Source: Pseudobutyrivibrio xylanivorans DSM 14809 (GTDB lineage: Bacteria > Bacillota > Clostridia > Lachnospirales > Lachnospiraceae). From it: a DNA stretch of 64,000 nt. The notes under the pieces are model-generated. The model had not been told where the DNA came from. It ran no database searches and saw nothing but the letters and a program-made list of their open reading frames with translations. This document shows positions 52,770-62,200 of the stretch, one piece after another. Numbering within the stretch: the first letter of the stretch is position 1; every line of letters begins with the position of its first letter. The translations under genes were made by a program, and so were the position numbers. Location of the stretch: the NCBI RefSeq assembly GCF_900141825.1, contig NZ_FQYQ01000002.1, positions 62,001-126,000 on the forward strand, in the 5' to 3' direction.

Positions 52770-53855
52770 ATGAGCGAGAAATTAAGAGTCGGAATTCTTG
52801 GTGGAACTGGTATGGTTGGTCAGAGATTTATTTCTCTATTAGAAAACCATCCTTGGTTTGAGGTTACTACAATTGCTGCCAGCCCAAGAAGTGCCGGTCA
52901 GAGATACGAGGATGCAGTAGGCGGAAGATGGAAAATGACTACTCCAATGCCAGAAGCAGTGAAGGACATCATCGTAAAGAACGTTAATGAGGTTGAGGAA
53001 GTAGCTTCAGAGGTTGATTTTGTATTTTCAGCTGTTGATATGTCTAAGGACGAAATCAAGGCCATTGAAGAAGCTTATGCAAAGACAGAAACTCCAGTAG
53101 TTTCAAACAACTCAGCACATAGATGGACTCCAGACGTTCCTATGGTAGTACCTGAAATCAATCCACAGCACATGGAAGTTATCGAGTTCCAGAAGAAGAG
53201 ACTTGGTACTACACGTGGCTTCGTTGCAGTTAAGCCAAACTGCTCAATCCAGTCATATGCACCAGTTCTTACAGCTTGGAAGGAATTCGAGCCATACGAG
53301 GTAGTAGCTACAACATACCAGGCTATCTCAGGTGCAGGTAAGACATTTAAGGATTGGCCAGAGATGGAAGGAAACATCATCCCATTTATCTCAGGTGAGG
53401 AAGAGAAGTCAGAGAAGGAGCCACTTAGAATCTGGGGACACATTGAGGATGGCGTAATCGTTCCAGCTGATGATGTAAAGATTACATGTCAGTGTATCCG
53501 TGTACCTGTTCTTAATGGACATACAGCTGCAGTTTTCGTTAAGTTTAAAAAGAACCCTACAAAGCAGCAGCTTATTGATGCAATCAACAATTTCTCAGGT
53601 GTTCCACAGGAACTTAAGCTTCCTAGTGCACCAAAGCAGTTCATCCGCTATATGGAAGAGGACAATCGCCCTCAGGTAGCTCTTGATGTTGATTATGAGA
53701 ACGGTATGGGCGTTTCAGTAGGACGTATCCGTGAGGATAGCATCTATGATTGGAAGTTCGTTGGACTTTCACACAACACAGTTCGTGGTGCTGCAGGCGG
53801 TGCTGTACTTTGTGCAGAGCTTCTTAAGGCACAGGGCTATATTACAAAAAAATAA
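52770..53855 (+). CDS. asd: Aspartate-semialdehyde dehydrogenase
   Basis: 361 residues. The NADP loop is GILGGTGMVGQRF and the active-site Cys lies in VKPNCSIQSY. The length and NCSIQ motif resemble the archaeal/fungal-type branch. It makes aspartate semialdehyde for lysine/DAP, threonine and methionine. AAGGAG lies 10 nt before ATG 52770. Confidence 0.94.
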   Translation: MSEKLRVGILGGTGMVGQRFISLLENHPWFEVTTIAASPRSAGQRYEDAVGGRWKMTTPMPEAVKDIIVKNVNEVEEVASEVDFVFSAVDMSKDEIKAIEEAYAKTETPVVSNNSAHRWTPDVPMVVPEINPQHMEVIEFQKKRLGTTRGFVAVKPNCSIQSYAPVLTAWKEFEPYEVVATTYQAISGAGKTFKDWPEMEGNIIPFISGEEEKSEKEPLRIWGHIEDGVIVPADDVKITCQCIRVPVLNGHTAAVFVKFKKNPTKQQLIDAINNFSGVPQELKLPSAPKQFIRYMEEDNRPQVALDVDYENGMGVSVGRIREDSIYDWKFVGLSHNTVRGAAGGAVLCAELLKAQGYITKK

Positions 53856-53910
53856 GGAAATTAGCGGTTTTTGTTGACATTTATTTAACAGCTAATTCAC
53901 AAGTTATTAC

Positions 53911-53946
53911 CCCTTCTTATGCTAATATAAGAAGGGGTATTTTTGA
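53911..53946 (+). terminator. Terminator of asd
   Basis: Perfect 12-bp stem (ACCCCTTCTTAT / ATAAGAAGGGGT), 6-nt loop, ATTTTT tail. Confidence 0.93.
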
Positions 53947-53966
53947 CTGCGGTTTAAGAGGTTTTT

Positions 53967-56909
53967 ATGGGGACAATTAAAAGCAAATATGTAGCTAACA
54001 AAAATTTAACAATAATTAGTTCGACTATATGGGCTTTTTTTACTCTTATTTGTGTGCTTTCTATTGTTTTTCATTCCCATCCTGTGTACAAATTGGGGTA
54101 TATATATATAATAATTTTTCTTTTTCCTTTTTTGCTTATTGCAGGCTTATATGGATATCTTATAAGCATGTTTTCTTTTATAGTATGTTTTCTTGTTTCC
54201 TTGATTTTTAATAGTGAACAAGCATATTCTATGGCCGTTTTCCTAATAGCTATGTTTGGTTATTCTCTTTTTTCTCAATATTTTTGGTTTAAAAGTGCTG
54301 TCAAATCTGTTTTAGCGGTACTGATAACATCCACTATGACAACAATTATAGCAATACTCTGTTTTCCGGTTGTAATTAGAGATGATTTATCAGATCCATT
54401 TTGGATGGTTATTTTAGGCTATTTTTGTGGAACCTTTATATTAGTATCTACTGCAACTCTTATATTAGCTATTTATTTAAATTTTGGATCAGATACTTCT
54501 AAAACTCTTTTTCCATTAGCTTATGGATATACAAAGGAGTATCAAAGAAATGAGTTTTATCATAGATACAACAGAAAAACAAAAGTAAGTATTAAAATAA
54601 CAACAATTATTATTGCAGTTGAGTTAGTATTGAGCATATCAGTAGCCTTCTTTATACCGATTTTATTTCCGGATTTGAAGGCAATGATGATTGATACCAT
54701 TGATGTCCAAAACAAAAGTGAAACTATAGATAATATAAATGGTGATGTTTACTCATATATATCAGATGCCAATTACAAAATGAATGATATGGCTATCATA
54801 TTTGATATAAAGATGAGCCTTTTGATGATGTGTGTTGGTGTTCCTCTGGCAGCCATTGCAAATTACTATACAAAGACATCTATAGGTGGACCATTGGGGC
54901 TTATGTCTGACTTTATGCATTCTTTTGTTCTTACCAAGGATGAGGACAAGCTGAAGGTCATAAGACAGATTAGCAATATGGAAATAAAAACAGGCGATGA
55001 GATAGAGGTGTTGTCGGATTATGCAAAGTCTACACTTCTGGAAATGGCCGATTATATTGAAAGATATGAGAAACAGCAAAAGCTGGAGACAGAGCTTGAA
55101 ATTACAAAACAGGCTAGTGAAGCTAAATCAAGCTTCCTATCAAATATGTCCCATGAAATACGTACTCCTATTAATGCTATCATCGGTATGAATGAGATGA
55201 TTATCAGGGAATGTACTGATGAACAGATACTGGAGTATGCCAATAATGCCAAATCAGCTGGAAACTCGCTTCTTTCTCTTGTAAATGATATTTTGGACTT
55301 TTCAAAAATTGAGGCTGGCAAAATGGAGATTTTACCAGTTCAGTACGATCTTGCTTCCATGGTAAATGATTTGGTAAATCTTATTGCGGCAAGAGCGGAA
55401 GAAAAGGGCCTTGATTTAGAAATAAATGTAGATAGTTCTATACCTTCACTTCTCATTGGAGATGAAATTAGACTAAAGCAGGTTGTTACAAATCTGCTTA
55501 CTAATGCTGTCAAATATACAGAAAAAGGAATTGTAGCTTTAAGCGTTTCTTATGAAAAGAGTGATGAGAACAATATAATTCTTCATTTCGAGGTAAGTGA
55601 TACAGGTATAGGTATTAAAGAAAGTGATATAGCAAAGCTTTATTCCCCATTCGAGCGAATTGAAGAGATTAGAAATAGAACAATCGAAGGCACTGGCCTT
55701 GGTATGAGTATTGTTCGTAAGCTTTTAGCTTTGATGGATACAAAGCTTATTGTTGAAAGTGAGTACGGTAAAGGTTCATCCTTTAGATTTTTCGTTAAAC
55801 AGGAGGTTGTTTCCTGGAATGAAATCGGTGATTTCAAAGACAAATACAAGGAATTTATTAATTCAGCAGAAAAATATCATCAGAGATTCCAGGCACCTAC
55901 TGCCAATATTCTTGTGGTAGATGATACTGAAATGAACCTTACTGTTATAAAGAGTCTTTTAAAGAAGACCCTTGTAAATGTAGATACAGCTATTAGTGGA
56001 TTTGAAACCTTAGATAAGGTTAAAGAAAAGAAATACGATATCATCTTCCTGGATCATCGAATGCCGGAAATGGATGGTATCGAAACCTTTGAAAAGATGA
56101 AGGTTTTAAATGGAAATATTAATAAGGCAACACCTGTAATTGCCCTTACCGCAAATGCTGTATCAGGTGCAAAGCAGGAGTATCAGAATATAGGCTTTAA
56201 TGACTATCTGGCAAAACCTGTTAACTCCGTAGAGCTGGAAAAGATGATGGAGTTCTATTTACCTCCAGAAAAGATAGAATCCGTAGCTATCGACAATGGT
56301 TTTGAAAAGTATTCTGATGGAAAATTAGATATTCCGGAAGGAAGCTTCCTTGCTAACCTTAAAGAAATTGATTTGAAGGAAGCTATCAATAATTGCGGTG
56401 GGGCAGAGGTGCTTGAAAATGTTGTTAAAGACTTCCTTGTTTCTCTGGATAATAAAGCGGATGCTATTGGAAAATATTTGAATGATGGTGATTTAAGAAA
56501 TTATACAGTTTATGTCCATGCCCTAAAGAGCTCGGCAAGATTAATCGGAGCTATGGAGCTTTCAAAGATGGCTGCAGATTTAGAGGCAGAAGGAAATGAA
56601 GGTAATTTTATCGCTCTTCATGAAAGGACACCTGCTTTACTTGAAAAATACAGAAGCTATAAAGAACATTTAAAGGCTGCTATGGAAGATGAGAATAATA
56701 CAGACAAACCACTGATTCCAGAGGATGATTTGAAGCGAGCATTTAAGGATATTAAAGAATTGGCTGAAGCATATAATTATGACGCTATAGATTATATTCT
56801 TTCAATGCTTGGAGAATACAGTATTCCTGAGGATTATAAGGATACCTATAATAAAATCAAACAATTAACAGTTGCGGTAGATAGAGATAGAATTTTAGAG
56901 TTGTTGTAA
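53967..56909 (+). CDS. Membrane hybrid histidine kinase HisKA-HATPase-REC-Hpt
   Basis: 980 residues. Several hydrophobic segments (about 15-175 and again near 205-225 and 270-290) form a membrane sensor with a short extracellular loop between the last two. A linker leads to HisKA (NMSHEIRTPINAIIG, His396), HATPase (NLLTNAVKYTE, SDTGIGI, GTGLGMSIV), receiver (VVDDTEMNLTV; Asp696 in FLDHRMPEMDG), Hpt (HALKSSARLIGA, His851) and the ~65-residue C-terminal module also found at 20905 and 25337. Paralogue of the kinase at 20905 with a larger membrane input. The double-receiver gene follows 27 nt downstream. Confidence 0.92.
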   Translation: MGTIKSKYVANKNLTIISSTIWAFFTLICVLSIVFHSHPVYKLGYIYIIIFLFPFLLIAGLYGYLISMFSFIVCFLVSLIFNSEQAYSMAVFLIAMFGYSLFSQYFWFKSAVKSVLAVLITSTMTTIIAILCFPVVIRDDLSDPFWMVILGYFCGTFILVSTATLILAIYLNFGSDTSKTLFPLAYGYTKEYQRNEFYHRYNRKTKVSIKITTIIIAVELVLSISVAFFIPILFPDLKAMMIDTIDVQNKSETIDNINGDVYSYISDANYKMNDMAIIFDIKMSLLMMCVGVPLAAIANYYTKTSIGGPLGLMSDFMHSFVLTKDEDKLKVIRQISNMEIKTGDEIEVLSDYAKSTLLEMADYIERYEKQQKLETELEITKQASEAKSSFLSNMSHEIRTPINAIIGMNEMIIRECTDEQILEYANNAKSAGNSLLSLVNDILDFSKIEAGKMEILPVQYDLASMVNDLVNLIAARAEEKGLDLEINVDSSIPSLLIGDEIRLKQVVTNLLTNAVKYTEKGIVALSVSYEKSDENNIILHFEVSDTGIGIKESDIAKLYSPFERIEEIRNRTIEGTGLGMSIVRKLLALMDTKLIVESEYGKGSSFRFFVKQEVVSWNEIGDFKDKYKEFINSAEKYHQRFQAPTANILVVDDTEMNLTVIKSLLKKTLVNVDTAISGFETLDKVKEKKYDIIFLDHRMPEMDGIETFEKMKVLNGNINKATPVIALTANAVSGAKQEYQNIGFNDYLAKPVNSVELEKMMEFYLPPEKIESVAIDNGFEKYSDGKLDIPEGSFLANLKEIDLKEAINNCGGAEVLENVVKDFLVSLDNKADAIGKYLNDGDLRNYTVYVHALKSSARLIGAMELSKMAADLEAEGNEGNFIALHERTPALLEKYRSYKEHLKAAMEDENNTDKPLIPEDDLKRAFKDIKELAEAYNYDAIDYILSMLGEYSIPEDYKDTYNKIKQLTVAVDRDRILELL

Positions 56910-56936
56910 CTATTGTTTTCTTAAGAGGATTTGACT

Positions 56937-57701
56937 ATGGAAAAGAGACTTGTTCTGGTTGGTGATTCAAAAAGCTTTATGGTTTCATCAATTGCAAAGG
57001 AGCTGACAGACAATGGCTTTGATGTCATTAAGGCATCCTATAACGTGGATGCTTTGAGTCAGATAGCCAATCGTCCTTCGGTATTTCTTGTTTATATCGA
57101 TGACTTTGGAGAAATAAAGGATTTGTTTGTTTATTTGAAGGACAGCACCCTAGAAGGAGACATATCACTGTCTGTTATTGGTTCCCAAAATGATATAGAC
57201 AGTGTTAAGAATCTTATGCCAAATACTCCTCTTGCTGCATCTTTCTTACGTCCAATTAACGTAAAAGATATGGCGGTGGCCATGGAAAAAGTATTACAGG
57301 CTGAGGATGAGCGTCTTCAAAATAAGAAAATTCTTGTTGTTGATGATGACGGAACCATGCTTAGAACCATTAAGAGCTGGTTGGAAGGATACTATCAGGT
57401 GTTTATGGTTAATTCTGGAATGGCAGCCATTACATTTTTGGCAAAGAATAAAGTCGATTTGATTTTGCTGGATTATGAAATGCCAGTAACACCAGGACCA
57501 CAGGTTCTAGAGATGCTTAGGTCAGATCCTGCTACATCACATATTCCAGTTATGTTCCTTACTAATAAAAGTGACAGGGAATCTGTTATAGCAGCAGTTG
57601 ATTTAAAGCCAGAAAAGTACTTATTAAAGACAATGAAACCTATGGAAGTCCTTAAGTCCATTAATGAATTCTTTGAGAAGGAGAAGGCAAAGAGTTATTA
57701 A
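56937..57701 (+). CDS. Double-receiver protein: divergent REC plus REC
   Basis: 254 residues. The N-terminal half (about 1-120) is receiver-like (LVLVGDSKSF; VYIDDFGEI) but diverged; the C-terminal half is a full receiver (VVDDDGTML; Asp179 in LLDYEMPVTPGPQVLEMLR; a Lys near the end). No output domain. Same architecture as the protein at 25990. ATG 56937 has AAGAGGA 7 nt upstream. Confidence 0.82.
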   Translation: MEKRLVLVGDSKSFMVSSIAKELTDNGFDVIKASYNVDALSQIANRPSVFLVYIDDFGEIKDLFVYLKDSTLEGDISLSVIGSQNDIDSVKNLMPNTPLAASFLRPINVKDMAVAMEKVLQAEDERLQNKKILVVDDDGTMLRTIKSWLEGYYQVFMVNSGMAAITFLAKNKVDLILLDYEMPVTPGPQVLEMLRSDPATSHIPVMFLTNKSDRESVIAAVDLKPEKYLLKTMKPMEVLKSINEFFEKEKAKSY

Positions 57702-57819
57702 AAATCTACAAATTATTAAATTTGAATAAAATTCTTTTTTGGTGTAGTCTGCTAAAGTGAAATGTGTTATTATAGTAGCCGTACTAATATATTGAAGAAA
57801 ATTGCTAGGGAGAATTGTT

Positions 57820-59181
57820 ATGGTTACTAGAACAAACGAACTCAAGAAGTTAGATGCTATTTACCAAAGTAATACTAATAATCTGGTTCTTATGTATGGT
57901 AGAACCGGTAGCGCGAAGGAAGCCCTTTTGGATTCCTTTACAACAGGCAAGTCTTATTTCTATTACAGAAGCAGACAGTGTTCAGACGCTAAACAGCTTT
58001 TCTATTTAGATAAGCAGATGCGCGAAACATATAATTTTCTCAAGGCAAGCCAAAGCTTCGAGGAGAGTTTTAAGAACTTCCGCTCAAAGGATGGTTCAAA
58101 GCTCGTTGTCATTATTGATGAGGCTCAGTTTGCCATTAGGAAAAATACAGAATTGTTCTATTCACTTTGTTCTCTTAAGAACCGTAAGCTTTACCCTGGT
58201 AAGGTTATGATAATTGTTGTCAGTTCATCTATCGTATGGGCAGAGAACACTTTCCCAGAGGTAGTAGGTTCTCTCAAGTCATCAGTGGATGAGACTATTA
58301 AGCTTGAAAATCTTTCATTCCTTGATGTGGTTAGAGCATTTCCAAGCTATTCAGTAGCACAGTGTGTCAGCACCTACGGTATTATTGGTGGTGTGGCTGA
58401 CTATGTGGAAAGATGGGATGGCCGCAAGAATATCAAGGCAAATGTCTGCGAGCATATCCTTAGCCCTACAGGTTTCCTGTATAAGGAGGCAGAAGGATAT
58501 ATTTCGTCGGAGCTTCGCGAACTTTCATGCTATAACACAATCCTTGGTTCCATAGCCAGTGGAAATGAAAAACTTAATGATTTATTCGAAGATACAGGAT
58601 ATTCCCGTGCAAAGATTTCTGTTTACATGAAGAATCTTGCTGCTTTTGATGTGGTAGATAAGGTTGTTTCATTTGAGACAGGTGGCTGGGACAACACTAA
58701 AAAGGGTGTTTACAGAATAGTAGATCCATACATTAATTTCTGGTTTACATTTGTTTATCCACATTTGTCAGAGCTGATTTCCCGCACACCAGAGTCTTTC
58801 TACAACGAGTTCATCTATCCTTATCTTGATAGATATTTACAGACATACTTCATCGATGTATGTCGTGAGTACTTACATCTGCTCAATGTTGTAGACCAGC
58901 TTCCAATTAAGCTTGTAAAGATTGGTACATGGGTAGGTAAAGAGGGCAATATCGATGTTATCGGTCAGAGCTCAAATCGCGAGAATGTTGTTGGTATTTG
59001 TAACTGGGCTGAAAAGCAGATGAGCTATAAGAGATACGAGGAATTGCTTGAGTCTATGAAGAAGGCCCGCATCACAGCAAACACCATTTATCTCTTCTCA
59101 GCTACAAAGTTTGATGATAAGCTCATAGAACTTTCTAAGGAAAATAAATCTGTAGTTCTGGTAGACATGACAGAGCTATAA
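57820..59181 (+). CDS. DUF234-type AAA ATPase with altered Walker A
   Basis: 453 residues. N-terminal P-loop ATPase domain, where the usual GxxxxGK[ST] reads GRTGSAKEA, so the second Gly and the Ser/Thr are lost; Walker B is clear (LVVIIDEAQF). The C-terminal part (about 290-453; YRIVDPYINFWFTFVYP) matches the DUF234 nuclease-like region of archaeal-type ATPases. Function is unknown in this family, with suggested links to mobile or defence-like genes. Nucleotide hydrolysis is doubtful here. ATG 57820 follows GGGAG. Confidence 0.78.
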   Translation: MVTRTNELKKLDAIYQSNTNNLVLMYGRTGSAKEALLDSFTTGKSYFYYRSRQCSDAKQLFYLDKQMRETYNFLKASQSFEESFKNFRSKDGSKLVVIIDEAQFAIRKNTELFYSLCSLKNRKLYPGKVMIIVVSSSIVWAENTFPEVVGSLKSSVDETIKLENLSFLDVVRAFPSYSVAQCVSTYGIIGGVADYVERWDGRKNIKANVCEHILSPTGFLYKEAEGYISSELRELSCYNTILGSIASGNEKLNDLFEDTGYSRAKISVYMKNLAAFDVVDKVVSFETGGWDNTKKGVYRIVDPYINFWFTFVYPHLSELISRTPESFYNEFIYPYLDRYLQTYFIDVCREYLHLLNVVDQLPIKLVKIGTWVGKEGNIDVIGQSSNRENVVGICNWAEKQMSYKRYEELLESMKKARITANTIYLFSATKFDDKLIELSKENKSVVLVDMTEL

Positions 59182-59211
59182 TTGATATAATTAATAGGAA
59201 TTTTACAGGTA

Positions 59212-59252
59212 GAAGCCTTTGCAAATCTGATTTGCAGAGGCTTCGATTTTGT
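59212..59252 (+). terminator. Terminator after the ATPase gene
   Basis: 15-bp near-perfect stem (59212-59226 / 59230-59244) with a 3-nt loop, then GATTTTG. Confidence 0.8.
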
Positions 59253-59285
59253 TGAATCTAGAAATAATTTTTAGGGAGTTATGTT

Positions 59286-62200
59286 TTGGGAAAAAAGCTT
59301 ATCATCACAGAGAAACCATCAGTTGCCAGAGATTTTGCCAGAGTGCTTAAGGTCAGCGGTAATAATAATGGTTATATTGAAAATGGTGAGTATGTCGTTA
59401 GCTGGTGCTATGGACATTTAGTCCAGATGGTTTATCCAGAGGAATACGACATTAAATATAAAAAATGGAATCTTGAGGATTTGCCTTTTCTTCCTCAGGA
59501 TTATAAATATGGCGTTGTTGAATCTGCAAAAGAGCAGTACAAGGTAGTTAATTCCCTTTTACATAGAGAAGATATAGATACTGTTTATTGGGCAGGTGAC
59601 TCGGGAAAAGAAGGACAGACTATTGAGGAAAATATCCGTAATTATGGTGGCGTTCGTGAAGGAATGACAGAGCTTCGTGTATGGATTGATTCTCAGACTG
59701 ATGACGAAATCCTTAGAGGAATTCGCGAAGCAAAGCCTATGAGCGATTATGCAAGGCTTGGAGCTTCTGGAATTATGCGTACTATAGAGGATTATAGTCT
59801 TGGTATTAACTTTTCCAGAGCTCTTTCAGTTAAATATGGAAGATTAATAAATGATGCAGCTGCTACTTCAGGTTATTCAGCTATTGCTATTGGCCGCGTT
59901 ATGACATGTGTTCTTGGCATGGTAGTAGAACGTGAGCGAGAAATCCGTAATTTCAATGAAGATTCATTCTTTAAGGTTATTGGAAAGTTTTCAGAAGGTG
60001 CTTTCCCAGCGGAGTGGAAGGCAGTAGATGGATCTAAATATTTCGAGTCACCATTGTTATACGGAGACAAAGGAAATGGCTTTAAAGAAAAGGAAAGTGC
60101 AGAGAAATTAATTGCAGAATTAACAAATCTTCCTGCTAAATTAGTAGATAAAGATACTGGTATTTCAAAGAAAAAAGCTCCTCTTTTATTTAACCTTGCG
60201 GAGCTTCAGTCTGAGTGTTCCAAGAGATTCAAGATTTCTCCTGCACAGACTCTTGATATTATTCAGGAATTATACGAAAAGAAATATACTACATATCCTA
60301 GAACTGATGCCAGAGTACTTACTACAGCTGTAGCAAAGGAAATCAGAAAGAATCTATATGGCCTTCAGAATTATGGCCCTACAGCAAATTTTGTTAAAGA
60401 CATTATAGGTAATCAAAAGTTTGTTGGTATAGAAAAGACTTCATATACTGATGACAGCAAGGTTACTGATCACTACGCTATTATACCTACTGGTCAGTGT
60501 AATGGCATTGATAAACTATCTCCACTTAGCCAGAGAGTATATGATTTGATAGTACGTCGTTTCTTATCTATCTTTTATCCTCCTGCAGAGTACAAGAACG
60601 TAAAGGTTACTGTTCAGGTGGGAGATGAAAAGTTCTTTGCCGGAGCAAAGGTACTTGTTAAACCTGGCTATTTAGAAATTACAGGTATTCCAAAGGCGAA
60701 GGATTCCGCAGATAATGATGGAGAGGATTCTGAGGAAAGTGAAGACAGCTTTTCTAAGGAAGATTTCGTTAAATTTGTAGAATCTGCAAATATCGGAGAT
60801 GAAGTTTCTGTCAATGGTTTTGATCTAAAAGAAGGCAAAACTTCACCACCTAAGAGATATACTTCGGGTTCACTTATTCTTGCAATGGAAAATGCAGGAA
60901 AGCTTATAGAGGATGAAGAACTTAGAGAGCAGATAAAGACTACAGGTATTGGTACTTCAGCTACAAGAGGTGAAATCCTCGAAAAATTAGTACGTATTGG
61001 ATACCTTAATCAAAATAATAAGACCCAGGTCATTACACCAGAAAAGCTTGGTGAAATGATTTACGAGGTTGTTCTTCTTACAACACCATCACTTTTAAAG
61101 CCAGAGCAGACAGCAAACTGGGAAAAGGGATTGGAAGGAATTATAAATGGTTCTGTTGAATTTACAGATTATCGCAGTCAGCTGGAAGATTATATTCGAA
61201 ATGAAACAAAGAATATGATTGATCAGGATTTGACACAGAACATTGCCATGAACATTAATCAGTTTACTGGCAAGGATTCTAAGGGAGTGGCTACTAGAAA
61301 GCCTCTTGGAATCAAGTGTCCTAAATGTGGAGGAGAACTTACAACTACATCCTTCGGATATGGCTGTACAAACTACTTTAATGATAATATAAAATGTAAA
61401 TTTAATTTAGGACAGGTTGCTGGAGTTGATGTTCCAGAAGAACAATTTAAGAAATTAGTCACTGAAGGTAAGACAGATTTAATAGAAGGCTTTAAGAGTA
61501 AATCAGGTAAGCCTTTTAAATCAGTCCTTAAAATGGAAAAGAACGAAGATGGAGAATTTGTTACTTCATTTGATTTTTCTGAGACACCTACAGAATTCAT
61601 AGAAGGCTTAAAATGCCCTGCCTGCGGTGGAAGAATTTTCCAGACGGCTTATGGTTTTGCCTGTGAGCATAGATTCCAGGAGGAAAATCAATGTTATTTC
61701 TCAATCGGAGAGGTTGCAGGAAGAAAGCTTACTGTAGATGAGTTCAGTGCTCTTATTAAAGAAGGGGTTACTCCTGTACTTAGTGGTTTTAAATCAAAGA
61801 CTAATCAAAAATTTGATGCAAAGCTTAGAATTAAAACTAACGAAGAAGGGAAAAAGGTAATTTCCTTCGATTTTGATGGAATTGAAGCTACCAAGCTAGA
61901 AGGCTGCAAGTGTCCAGACTGTGGCGGAGATATTGCTGTAAAAATGTCAGGCTATGGCTGTGTAAACTACAGCTCTTCAGATGAAAATTCCTGCAAATTC
62001 TACATTGGAAAGACTATTGCAGGAAAGAATATTAGCCCACAGGTTGCTACACAGCTTTTGACAGAAGGCAAAACAGATACTTTACGAGGCTTTAAAGGAA
62101 AATCTGGAAAGAAATTTGATGCGGTACTAATTCTTAAAAAGAATGAAGAGTCTGGTAGGACTGAGGTTGTGTTTGACTTTGATAATGCTGAGCCTAATTT

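Noticed and set aside
59281-59283. ATG as the start of topB
   Set aside because: It is out of frame with the topoisomerase; the in-frame TTG at 59286 has a normally spaced AGGGAG.
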